DNA of 33,930 nt, taken from positions 1 to 33,930 of the forward strand of contig CALHDG010000206.1 in assembly GCA_938023075.1 (NCBI GenBank). Direction: 5' to 3'. The notes under the pieces are model-generated. The model was not told where the DNA came from and searched no databases. It was given only the letters and a program-made list of their open reading frames with translations. Both the position numbers and the translations under genes were made by a program. Source of the DNA: an uncultured Chitinophagales bacterium (GTDB lineage Bacteria; Bacteroidota; Bacteroidia; Chitinophagales; JAHDHT01). Numbering within the stretch: the stretch's first letter is position 1; the number at the start of each line of letters is the position of its first letter. Positions 19,875-27,627 of this stretch are shown here, in pieces.

Positions 19875-19882
19875 TATATTTG
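19875..19882 (+). promoter_or_regulatory. -7 box of the small membrane-protein gene
   Basis: TATATTTG matches TAnnTTTG exactly and lies 20 bp before ATG 19903. The -33 element is not obvious. Confidence 0.55.
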
Positions 19883-19902
19883 CACAACAAGGTTTATTAA
19901 GT

Positions 19903-20130
19903 ATGAATATTTTTTTGTTAACGTTTGCCTTAACCGCTGTTTTAATCTCTTTGGCAATAGCCGGTATATCTATCAAATCTTTTTTTATCAAAGGAGGTAA
20001 ATTTAATGGTAGTTGCGCACAAAACAACCCTTTGTTAACCAACCAAATTGGCGAATGTACCGTATGTGGTCAAATGCCATCAGAAGAATGTGAGGGTGAG
20101 CAAAAAACAACTGCTTTGCCCAAAGTATAG
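19903..20130 (+). CDS. Small Cys-rich membrane protein
   Basis: 75 residues. One N-terminal membrane helix (about 3-25, LLTFALTAVLISLAIAGISI) precedes a positively charged stretch and a polar domain with four cysteines arranged as C-x14-C-x2-C-x7-C (SCAQNN ... GECTVCGQMPSEEC). The CxxC and spaced Cys suggest metal binding or disulfides. I recall similar short 'membrane or secreted' proteins in Bacteroidota without an assigned function. It has a good -7 box 20 bp upstream. An MITE-like element begins 18 bp after the stop codon, so the 3' region may have been altered. Confidence 0.75.
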   Translation: MNIFLLTFALTAVLISLAIAGISIKSFFIKGGKFNGSCAQNNPLLTNQIGECTVCGQMPSEECEGEQKTTALPKV

Positions 20131-20148
20131 CATACAATTCACGTTAAC

Positions 20149-20375
20149 TTACTTAAGTTTTGGAAGTATATTAATTGCTGTTCCAATGGAACCTGTTTCA
20201 TTGTATCAACAAAAGCATTGCCATTTTACTACAACAAGTGAACAGGTTCACTTGGATGGTTTTATGCTTTATATTTTGAATTAAGTTAACTTAACCTTAT
20301 TGAGTACTTCAATTTCCATAAATAATTTATAAATAAGTTATTATGAAATAAATACTACTACCGAAACTTAAGTAA
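20149..20375. mobile_element. MITE-like element, copy A
   Basis: About 227 bp bounded by perfect 12-bp inverted ends, TTACTTAAGTTT (20149-20160) and AAACTTAAGTAA (20364-20375), with similarity continuing inward (GGtAGTA). Internal palindromes include GTTCCAATGGAAC and AAGTGAACAGGTTCACTT. There is no transposase. A second copy, in opposite orientation, is at 26236-26436. Confidence 0.8.
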
Positions 20376-20501
20376 CTTATATTATTCAATTTAAGATAAA
20401 ACAGTAGATGCTTATTATCTTCTATTAACATCCAATCGTGATATATCGTGATCAATTTTGCAATTCAAAAACAAAACTTATTTGAACGAATTTCATTAAA
20501 T

Positions 20502-20521
20502 AGGTCGCAAAATTGCGACCT
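20502..20521. repeat. REP-like palindrome
   Basis: AGGTCGCAA and TTGCGACCT are perfect 9-bp arms around AA. It resembles the short palindromes that accompany REP-associated tyrosine transposases; that assignment is inference and no transposase is present. Confidence 0.5.
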
Positions 20522-20552
20522 CTACGGTCATTTATTAATATTAACAAACAAC

Positions 20553-20561
20553 TTATCCACA
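20553..20561 (+). promoter_or_regulatory. DnaA-box consensus upstream of smc
   Basis: TTATCCACA, the perfect consensus DnaA box. A second one is at 24209-24217 just after smc. No cluster or dnaA gene is nearby, so an origin is not supported. Confidence 0.3.
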
Positions 20562-20628
20562 AATTATACCACATGCTTTTGTTGAAAAATAAAAAAGGAC
20601 ACTTTTAAAAGAAAAAGAGCTAAAAATT

Positions 20629-20636
20629 TACCTTTG
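20629..20636 (+). promoter_or_regulatory. -7 box of smc
   Basis: TACCTTTG matches TAnnTTTG exactly, 25 bp before the TTG start codon at 20662. A weak TTTT lies 22 bp upstream in place of the -33 box. Confidence 0.6.
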
Positions 20637-20661
20637 CAAACCGAAAAAATCAAGAAACCAA

Positions 20662-23600
20662 TTGCAACTCAAAAATATAGAAATAAAAGGCTTTAAAAGC
20701 TTTGCGGATAAGACTATTTTAAATTTTGACAACCGCATTACTGGCATTGTCGGTCCAAATGGTTGTGGCAAATCGAACGTAGTAGATGCCGTGCGTTGGG
20801 TATTGGGTGAGCAACGCACCTCTGCCTTGCGCTCCGATAAAATGGATAACCTCATTTTTAATGGCACCAGCAAACGCCGTTCTGCCGGTGTCGCTCAGGT
20901 TTCTTTGGTTTTCGAGAATACTAAAAATTTGCTGCCTACAGAGTTTTCCACCGTTAAGGTAACCCGCATGTTGCATCGTTCGGGCGAGAGTGAATACCGC
21001 TTAAATGATGTGAATTGCCGATTGAAAGATATCACCAATTTATTTACCGATACCGGCGTGAGCAGCGATTCCTATGCCATTATCGAGTTAAAAATGATTG
21101 ATGATATTTTAAACGATCAGGAAAACTCAAGAAAACGCTTATTTGATAATGCAGCCGGTATTTCTAAATATAAAAAGAGAAAACGGGAAGCGCTTTTAAA
21201 ATTAAATTCGACGGGTAGTGATTTAGATCGTGTAGAAGATTTACTGCATGAAATAGAAGCGAACATGAAAATTTATGAAAGTCAGGCTCGTAAAGCAGAA
21301 CGTTTCAAAAAACTAAAAGAAAAATACCGGGTTGCCAGTTTACAGTTGGGCAGAAAAAAATTAGTTGGTTTTAATGAGCAGTTTAAATTGTTAGAAGATA
21401 ACAAAGCTACGCATAATGATACCATTGTTGAACTCTCTACCGGTATACAACAAATTGAAGCTGCTGTAGAACAACAGAAAAAAATAACCTTAGATAAAGA
21501 GAAAGCCTTAGCCGACAAACAAAAGCAATTAAATGAACATTTGGATTTGTTACGCGCTAAAGAAAATGAGAAAAACCTGATTAATGAAAACCTGAAATTT
21601 TTACGCCAGCAGCAAGGTGAATATGAAAATAACAAACACAAAAGTGCTGCCCATATTGAACAGCTTGGTGAGGAAATTAAAACCTTAGAACAACAACATA
21701 TTGATGCCAATGCACGTTTAAAAACAAGCGAAGAAAACTTGGCAGTAAAAGAAAAAGCCTTAGCCGAACAACAAGAAAAGCATGCCACAGTCACTCAAAA
21801 TTTCAACACGCTAAAGCAAAAACAAGCCGAGTTTGACCGAAAGGTTTTTGAGCTTGAAAAAAAGATTGCCGTCAATCAATCACAAAAAGTCAATTTAGAA
21901 AAAGAGATTTCTGAAAAAACTGAACAGTTAAGTGATAGAGAAAAAGAAATTATTGCTTTAAAAGAGGAATTTGCGCAAAGTCAACAAGCCTTAGAAGTTG
22001 CTGAGCAAGAATTACAAACACTCTTAAAAAAGGAGCAGCAAGAATTAGCCGATCTCGGTGAAATTGAAAGTAAAATTGCTGCCATTCAAACACAATTACA
22101 AAAAGAAAATCGTATTTTAGATAAGCGAACCAATGAACAAAATTTATTAAAAGATTTAATTAATAAGTTAGAAGGTTTTCCAGATTCCATTCGGTTTTTA
22201 AGTCAAAATAAGCAATGGTCAAAATCGGCACCTTTATTATCTGATATTATTAATTGTAAAGAAGATTTTAAGATTGCTATTGAAAACTACTTGGCACCTT
22301 ACTTAAATTATTATGTGGTTAATGATATTGAAGAAGGTATTAATGCGATAGGGCTGTTAAGCGATGCTGCTAAAGGAAGAGCAAATTTTTTCGTTTTAAA
22401 TCAAATTGAAGCCCCCAATTTAGAAACCATTATACCTACAAACGGTGGTATTATGGCTACTGAAATTATTGAATACGATGCCAAATATAAAAATTTGGTC
22501 GCTCATTTATTGGGTAATGTATATCTGATTGACGACCATGAAATGGAAAAAATTCGAACCCTATCTAAAAATAAAGATAAAATTTACATCTTAAAAAGCG
22601 GAAAATTATTTGCTACAAATCATTCGATATCAGGTGGTTCTATAGGCTTATTTGAAGGAAAAAAATTAGGTCGCGCTCAAGAACTTCAAAAGCTCACCAA
22701 AGATATTAAAAACTTAAGCCAAAATTGCGAAGAACTGCAAACCAAACTAAATGAGCAAGAACAATTGCGGGTGGCTATTAAACGATCGGATATCAGACAC
22801 GAAATTGATTTAAAAAATAAAGAAGTCAATACCTTAAATAATTCGTTGGTATCTGCCAAAACCCGTTACGAAAATTTAGAGCAGTACATCTCAGAAAATC
22901 AAACAAGGCATACCGACATTACCGATCGTTTTCAGTTTATTGATAAACAAATTGAAGAAGTGAATTTCGAGCTGTCTCACCTAACGCAACAAAGCTCAAG
23001 TATTAGAAGTAATGTACAAAAAGCCGAAGCCAATTTCAATCAATCTACCGAAGAGGTAAACCGAATTAAAACCGAGCTGAACGAAGCCAACATTAATTGT
23101 TTACAAGTTCAAAACGAGGTAGAAAACATTAAACAAAAAATTGATTTCAGGCATCAACAAATTGAAAAAGACAAAACGCAATTAGAAACGTCTATTAAAG
23201 CAATTGAAAACACCAAAGTTGAAATTGTTGATTTAGAACAGAAATTGAATACAGATGATGAAGGACTTTCAAAATTATACGATGAAAAGAATGTATTTGG
23301 TCAACACGTGGTAGCAGCAGAAACCGATTATTTTAATGCTAAAGAAGAAATTGATGTATTAGATAAAAAGCTACGAAAAGAGCTAAAGCAGAAGCAGGAG
23401 AAAGAATTGATGATGAGTGATGTTCACAATAAAATTAACGACTTAAAATTAAAGTTGGTTTCTTTAAAAGATAGAATTTCCATTGAATTCAATATTTCAG
23501 TAGATAACTTAATGGCTGATGAACACGAAACAGATATTGAACAAACGGAATTGGACATGCAGTTGGAAAAATATAAAAGACGCTTAGACAACTATGGCGA

Positions 23601-24198
23601 AGTTAACACGTTGGCTATTGATGCTTACAATGAAATAAAAGAACGCTATGAATTCATTAATGGACAAAAAACTGATTTGTTAGATGCCAAGGACAAAATA
23701 ATGGAGACTATTGGTGAAATTGAAGAAACCGCGACTGCTAAATTTTTAGAAGCTTTTGATTTAATTAGAACCAACTTTATTAATGTATTTAGAGAGTTGT
23801 TTTCTGAAGGTGATACATGTGATCTAAAACTAAAAGACGAAGACAACCCGATGGATTCTAAAATTGAGATTATAGCCAAACCCAAAGGTAAGCGACCACT
23901 AACCATTAACCAACTGTCAGGTGGAGAAAAGACTTTAACTGCCATTTCGCTCGTTTTTGCTTTGTATCTTTTAAAGCCCGCTCCTTTTTGTATTTTAGAT
24001 GAGGTAGATGCTCCCTTAGATGATAACAACCTCGGAAAATTCAATCATATCATTCGTAAATTTTCTACCGATTCACAATTTATTATCGTTACACACAACA
24101 AAATGACGATGAATGAAGTCGATATTATTTATGGAGTAACCATGATGGAAACAGGAATCTCAAGTGTAGTACCCGTTGATTTCAGAAATTTAAACTAA
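20662..24198 (+). CDS. smc: Chromosome segregation protein SMC
   Basis: 1178 residues, normal length. Walker A GPNGCGKSN (31-39) sits in the N-terminal head. Long coiled coils (about 165-500 and 690-1010) flank a hinge at about 510-680 (SAPLLSDIINCKEDFKIAIENYLAPYLNYYVV ... HSISGGSIGLFEGKKLGR). The C-terminal head holds the signature LSGGEKTLTA and Walker B CILDEVDAPLDD. SMC dimers with ScpA/ScpB extrude DNA loops and organise newly replicated chromosomes. The start is TTG at 20662 giving MQLKNIEIKGFKSFADKT, the canonical family N-terminus, 25 bp after a good -7 box. ScpA and ScpB are not in this window. Confidence 0.98.
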   Translation: MQLKNIEIKGFKSFADKTILNFDNRITGIVGPNGCGKSNVVDAVRWVLGEQRTSALRSDKMDNLIFNGTSKRRSAGVAQVSLVFENTKNLLPTEFSTVKVTRMLHRSGESEYRLNDVNCRLKDITNLFTDTGVSSDSYAIIELKMIDDILNDQENSRKRLFDNAAGISKYKKRKREALLKLNSTGSDLDRVEDLLHEIEANMKIYESQARKAERFKKLKEKYRVASLQLGRKKLVGFNEQFKLLEDNKATHNDTIVELSTGIQQIEAAVEQQKKITLDKEKALADKQKQLNEHLDLLRAKENEKNLINENLKFLRQQQGEYENNKHKSAAHIEQLGEEIKTLEQQHIDANARLKTSEENLAVKEKALAEQQEKHATVTQNFNTLKQKQAEFDRKVFELEKKIAVNQSQKVNLEKEISEKTEQLSDREKEIIALKEEFAQSQQALEVAEQELQTLLKKEQQELADLGEIESKIAAIQTQLQKENRILDKRTNEQNLLKDLINKLEGFPDSIRFLSQNKQWSKSAPLLSDIINCKEDFKIAIENYLAPYLNYYVVNDIEEGINAIGLLSDAAKGRANFFVLNQIEAPNLETIIPTNGGIMATEIIEYDAKYKNLVAHLLGNVYLIDDHEMEKIRTLSKNKDKIYILKSGKLFATNHSISGGSIGLFEGKKLGRAQELQKLTKDIKNLSQNCEELQTKLNEQEQLRVAIKRSDIRHEIDLKNKEVNTLNNSLVSAKTRYENLEQYISENQTRHTDITDRFQFIDKQIEEVNFELSHLTQQSSSIRSNVQKAEANFNQSTEEVNRIKTELNEANINCLQVQNEVENIKQKIDFRHQQIEKDKTQLETSIKAIENTKVEIVDLEQKLNTDDEGLSKLYDEKNVFGQHVVAAETDYFNAKEEIDVLDKKLRKELKQKQEKELMMSDVHNKINDLKLKLVSLKDRISIEFNISVDNLMADEHETDIEQTELDMQLEKYKRRLDNYGEVNTLAIDAYNEIKERYEFINGQKTDLLDAKDKIMETIGEIEETATAKFLEAFDLIRTNFINVFRELFSEGDTCDLKLKDEDNPMDSKIEIIAKPKGKRPLTINQLSGGEKTLTAISLVFALYLLKPAPFCILDEVDAPLDDNNLGKFNHIIRKFSTDSQFIIVTHNKMTMNEVDIIYGVTMMETGISSVVPVDFRNLN

Positions 24199-24208
24199 TT
24201 CCGTACAT

Positions 24209-24217
24209 TTATCCACA
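24209..24217 (+). promoter_or_regulatory. DnaA-box consensus downstream of smc
   Basis: TTATCCACA, identical to the box at 20553-20561, in the 176-bp gap between smc and the DUF937-OmpA gene. Confidence 0.3.
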
Positions 24218-24374
24218 ATTCGTACATAAAAAAATTCAAATTTTTGCAATAATTTATGGTGATTTGCACCAAATATTAAAACAGTTTAATATTTAATTAA
24301 TTAGAGATGCCTGAAAGGTTACTTTGTATATTCCTTAATGTCTTAAAATAAATGTAAAACAAAAATTTTCTTTT

Positions 24375-25919
24375 ATGAATTTATTAAATACAATAATGGG
24401 CCAATTAGGCTCTGGTACTATTGATAAGTTGAGCGGTGCTTTAGGCGAAAGTTCAGCTAACACAAAGTCTGCTCTTGGGGCGGCAATACCTGCCTTAATG
24501 GGGCAAGTTGCCAACAAGGCGCAAACCGAAGATGGTGCTAATCAATTGATGAATATGATTGGCGATAATGATGGTAGTCAAGATTTCTCATCAATGCTAG
24601 CTAACAAAGATTCGCTGATGAAAAGTGGCAGCGGAATGCTAAGTGGTTTACTTGGTAACAGCAGTGGCGGCTTCTCTAGTATGTTATCAAAATTTACTGG
24701 TATGGGTGGTAGCTCTATGACTTCTTTATTAGGCATGGTTGCTCCGCTTATTATGGGAACTTTAGGCAAGGCAAAATCTACTATGGGTTTAAATGCTTCA
24801 GGTTTATCCAATTTATTGGCTGAGCAATCTGATAGTTTTAAGTCAGCCATGCCTTCCGGTTTATCTAGCCAAATGGGTTCATTTGGTCTTGGTAGTATAG
24901 GTGATGGTGTTAAAGGTGCTGCAGGCGCAGTAACAGGTGCTGTAGGTGGTGCTGCTGGCGCAGTAAAAGGTGCTGCAGGCAATGTTGTTGATGGTGCAGG
25001 TAACTTAGCCGGCAAAGCAGTTGGTGGTGTGAAATCTGGTGCTGGCGCAGTAGGTGGTGCAGTAGGTAATGTTGGTAAAGGCGCTGCAAATGTTGCCGGT
25101 AATGTTGGCGCAGGTGCTGCTAACGTTGCAGGCGATGTAGCCGATGCTGGTGGCGGACTAATGAGAAAGTTAGGTCCTTTATTAGGTTTATTACTTTTAG
25201 GTGCATTAGCATTTTTCGGCTGGAAAAGCTGTGGTGGCGATGCAAAAAATGTTGTTGATAAAGCTGGCGATGCCACTAAAAATGTAGTAAACAAAGCAGG
25301 TGATGCCACCAAAAATGTAACCGGTAAAGCAGCTGATTTAACCAAAAATGCAGCAGGCGCGGTAAAAGAAGGTGCTGGTAAAGCAGTTGATGCCACTAAA
25401 AACGCAGCAGGCAAAGCAGTAGATGCAACCAAAGGTGCTGCCGGTAAAGCAGTTGACGCCACTAAAGATGCAGTAGGTAGTGCTGTTAAAAAAGGTGCAG
25501 CAGCACTTGGTTTTGCAGCAAATAGTGCCGAAGCAAGTTTAGCCAATTCCTTAAGTACAGGCAAAGCCAAAAGAGGTGATGCTATTGCTTTAAGAGGTGT
25601 TAACTTTAAAACGGGTTCAGCTAATTTAGAGAACTCTTCTTTTAAACAATTAGATAACATCAGAACCATTATGCAAAGTTATCCGAACTTAAAAGTTAAG
25701 TTAGAAGGTCATACTGACAACGTTGGTAATGCCGATAAAAATAGAACTTTAAGTAAGGCAAGAGCAAATGCAGTAATGAATTACTTAGTTAATAAAGGTA
25801 TTAACAAATCACGCTTAAGTGCAGAAGGTTTTGGAGATTCTAAACCGGTAGCCGACAACAAAACGCCAGATGGCAGAAAGCAAAATAGAAGGGTAGCTGC
25901 CTCTATAGCTGCTTTGTAG
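24375..25919 (+). CDS. DUF937 (YidB-like) / OmpA-family envelope protein with LEA-like repeat linker
   Basis: 514 residues. An N-terminal DUF937-like region (about 1-170, MNLLNTIMGQLGSGTIDKLSGALG...) is followed by a Gly/Ala-rich repetitive stretch (180-260), one membrane helix (267-284, LGPLLGLLLLGALAFFGW) and a run of 11-residue repeats of the type AGKAVDATKNA (289-375) that resembles LEA proteins. An OmpA C-terminal domain follows (404-512) with the peptidoglycan-binding residues Asp448 (EGHTDNVG) and Arg463 (LSKARA). The N-terminal half is probably cytoplasmic, and the repeats likely span the periplasm so that the OmpA domain grips the cell wall. There is no cleavable signal peptide. The gene stands alone with a strong terminator. 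Confidence 0.85.
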   Translation: MNLLNTIMGQLGSGTIDKLSGALGESSANTKSALGAAIPALMGQVANKAQTEDGANQLMNMIGDNDGSQDFSSMLANKDSLMKSGSGMLSGLLGNSSGGFSSMLSKFTGMGGSSMTSLLGMVAPLIMGTLGKAKSTMGLNASGLSNLLAEQSDSFKSAMPSGLSSQMGSFGLGSIGDGVKGAAGAVTGAVGGAAGAVKGAAGNVVDGAGNLAGKAVGGVKSGAGAVGGAVGNVGKGAANVAGNVGAGAANVAGDVADAGGGLMRKLGPLLGLLLLGALAFFGWKSCGGDAKNVVDKAGDATKNVVNKAGDATKNVTGKAADLTKNAAGAVKEGAGKAVDATKNAAGKAVDATKGAAGKAVDATKDAVGSAVKKGAAALGFAANSAEASLANSLSTGKAKRGDAIALRGVNFKTGSANLENSSFKQLDNIRTIMQSYPNLKVKLEGHTDNVGNADKNRTLSKARANAVMNYLVNKGINKSRLSAEGFGDSKPVADNKTPDGRKQNRRVAASIAAL

Positions 25920-25941
25920 AAACTAAGAAATAATAATAAGT

Positions 25942-25977
25942 AAAAAGCACTGTCAAACAATTGGCAGTGCTTTTTTT
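25942..25977 (+). terminator. Rho-independent terminator of the DUF937-OmpA gene
   Basis: The stem AGCACTGTCAA / TTGGCAGTGCT (one T-G pair, loop ACAA) is followed by seven T residues, 26 bp after the stop codon. Confidence 0.9.
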
Positions 25978-26107
25978 ATTCAATCAAAAATTACACTGTA
26001 GGATTTTGTGTAAGTTTTTAGTAAATAGCACTTTAAAGCATAGTAAGGCTTAAAGTTATAACCGTAGCTTTTACCTATATTACGACAGGATGCCCTTTAA
26101 AGCATAG

Positions 26108-26184
26108 CCCTGACAGCAGTGGTTATGCCATTTTTGCACGGCATTTGAAGCGTTGGTAAAATGGCATTTGAACGGATGGCAGGA
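26108..26184. repeat. Palindromic intergenic repeat, copy 2
   Basis: The outer CCTG / CAGG pair encloses a perfect 10-bp inner stem, ATGCCATTTT (26125-26134) with AAAATGGCAT (26158-26167). It is the reverse-oriented relative of 7302-7376; the inner stems differ in sequence but both remain paired. The stretch 25978-26107 before it shows nothing else. Confidence 0.7.
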
Positions 26185-26235
26185 CCCCCGTTTCTGCGAG
26201 TTGATCTGTTTCGCTTCAAAAAAAAATTGATTGTT

Positions 26236-26436
26236 AACTTAAGTTACAGTGGTAGTATTTATTTCATAATAACTTGAATATAAATTATTTATGGAAATTG
26301 AGTACTCCATAAGGTTAAGTTAACCTAATTCAACATTTAAAGCATAAAATCATCCAAGTGAACCTGTTCACTTGTTATAACACAATAGAACAGGTTCCAT
26401 TGGAACAGCAATTATTATACTACCGAAACTTAAGTT
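26236..26436. mobile_element. MITE-like element, copy B
   Basis: 201 bp bounded by AACTTAAGTT at both ends (26236-26245, 26427-26436). Its reverse complement matches copy A (20149-20375) over nearly its whole length, including the palindromes GTTCCAATGGAAC and AAGTGAACAGGTTCACTT. It lacks about 20 bp of the central part of copy A. Confidence 0.8.
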
Positions 26437-26600
26437 ATACCAATTTGATTATAAAAAGTGACACTAAAATTTTGAATTTATTTTAGTGAGATTGAGGCGA
26501 AAAACGCAGCCATAGCCAGCGGCTACGGCGAGTATTTTTAACGAAAATATCGCCAACAATAAAACGAAATTTGTGTTATATTTTATGGTCAATTTGGTAT
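26437..26600. mobile_element. Second MITE-like element abutting copy B
   Basis: 164 bp with imperfect 20-bp inverted ends: ATACCAATTTGATTATAAAA (26437-26456) against the complement of 26581-26600, 17 of 20 matching. The inside contains paired segments GCCATAGCC/GGCTACGGC and GGCGA...TCGCC. TTA lies at each end, possibly a short target duplication. It starts at the very end of MITE copy B and stops 2 bp before the stop codon of the next gene. Confidence 0.7.
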
Positions 26601-26602
26601 TA

Positions 26603-27565
26603 TTAATACAAGAAAAAATCATTAACAAAAACCTGTACATAGGGTTTCGGTTTTCGAATAGCTTGATGCGGTGCGTATATATAAGGTTTGCCCTCTGCAT
26701 CTAACATAGGGATGTGTGGATTGGTGGTGCCTCTTTTTGGGTTGTTTATCCATTTAGAATCGTGAATTAAGCGGTTCTGCAAATAATTTCTGATTTTTTC
26801 GGCATCTATACCGGCTTCAAATGCTAATTGATAGGGTTGTAAAATTTTGTGCTGGTTGCCAATTGCCCAACCAAGGCATAATACCCCTAACGATTTATTA
26901 CCCATCGGGGCTTTTCGCATATCGGTATATCCCCATTTTGCTGGAAAATTGGGATCATTTATTCGGGGTACGCCCGCATCATAAGGATCACCGGTGTAGC
27001 CTAAATTTTTGAGATATATCCAATGATCTTTGATTTGCCAAGCAATATAAAATGCACCGGTTCGATATCGATCTTTTGATTGAAAAGCAAAAAAATCATT
27101 TTCTATTTGGTAGTGAAAATTATGGAGTTTCAATCGGAATATACCGCTAGCTTGGCTAGTGCCAAATTGATCCCAATAATATACATAGGCATAACCTACC
27201 TGATTTTTAAAGTGCCACGGGCTATAACCAACATTTATTAGCAAGCTATCTTTGCGAGGATTCAATCCGATATTTATCCCTCCTTCCAAACGGCTTTCAA
27301 AACCTTTTTTTTCGCTGCCCGGCGATTTAAAATAATAACGGGTGGCGTTTTGAAGCGTGAAATTCGTGTATGGAATTTCTAAACTAATATTAAAATGAAA
27401 ACCGAGACTGATTTCATGCGTACCTAATGAAAGTGAAAGTGTTGGCACAGGCGTTTTAAAGTTGAAAAAATTGTTGGCATAGTTTGATTTTACTCCACTT
27501 AACAATAAACAAAAAACCAGAAAGATCACTTTGTATTTGTAAAAAGTGATAACAAGCTTACCCAT
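26603..27565 (-). CDS. Secreted protein resembling polymorphic toxin type 23
   Basis: 320 residues from ATG 27565 (MGKLVITFYKYKVIFLVFCLLLSGVKSNYA, a signal peptide). The open frame extends three codons to a TTG at 27574, but that overlaps a -7-like box (TACTTTTG at 27579-27572). The body is beta-rich and aromatic: an N-terminal half with alternating strands, then ENDFFAFQSKDRYRTGAFYIAW, GYTGDPYDAGVP and DAEKIRNYLQNRLIHD. This order resembles the C-terminal domain of Bacteroidota type 23 polymorphic toxins, whose activity I cannot assign. No immunity gene is obvious beside it. It is divergent from galK, and its 3' end touches a MITE-like element. An outer-membrane-associated protein of unknown role is the alternative. 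Confidence 0.6.
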   Translation of the reverse strand: MGKLVITFYKYKVIFLVFCLLLSGVKSNYANNFFNFKTPVPTLSLSLGTHEISLGFHFNISLEIPYTNFTLQNATRYYFKSPGSEKKGFESRLEGGINIGLNPRKDSLLINVGYSPWHFKNQVGYAYVYYWDQFGTSQASGIFRLKLHNFHYQIENDFFAFQSKDRYRTGAFYIAWQIKDHWIYLKNLGYTGDPYDAGVPRINDPNFPAKWGYTDMRKAPMGNKSLGVLCLGWAIGNQHKILQPYQLAFEAGIDAEKIRNYLQNRLIHDSKWINNPKRGTTNPHIPMLDAEGKPYIYAPHQAIRKPKPYVQVFVNDFFLY

Positions 27566-27583
27566 AGAGAACAAAAGTAATAA

Positions 27584-27616
27584 TTTGTTGAATATTGAGA
27601 ATACTTGTTAGTTTTG
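27584..27616 (+). promoter_or_regulatory. Promoter of galK-galT
   Basis: TTTG (27584-27587) and TAGTTTTG (27609-27616) are spaced 21 bp apart and match the Bacteroidota -33/-7 pattern. The -7 box lies inside the longer frame that starts at 27595, supporting ATG 27628 as the galK start. Confidence 0.65.
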
Positions 27617-27627
27617 TTGGTGGAAAT

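Noticed and set aside
20048-20284. A 78-codon open frame overlapping the small membrane-protein gene
   Set aside because: It mostly lies within MITE-like copy A, has no sensible product and overlaps a better supported gene with a good promoter.
20553-20561. A chromosomal replication origin near smc
   Set aside because: Single DnaA boxes 3.6 kb apart without a cluster, AT-rich unwinding element or dnaA/dnaN neighbours do not support an origin.
24578-25669. A 363-codon open frame antisense to the DUF937-OmpA gene
   Set aside because: Its Pro/Ala/Leu-rich low-complexity product mirrors the Gly/Ala-rich repeats on the plus strand; the plus-strand product has recognisable domains, and no promoter or start supports the antisense frame.
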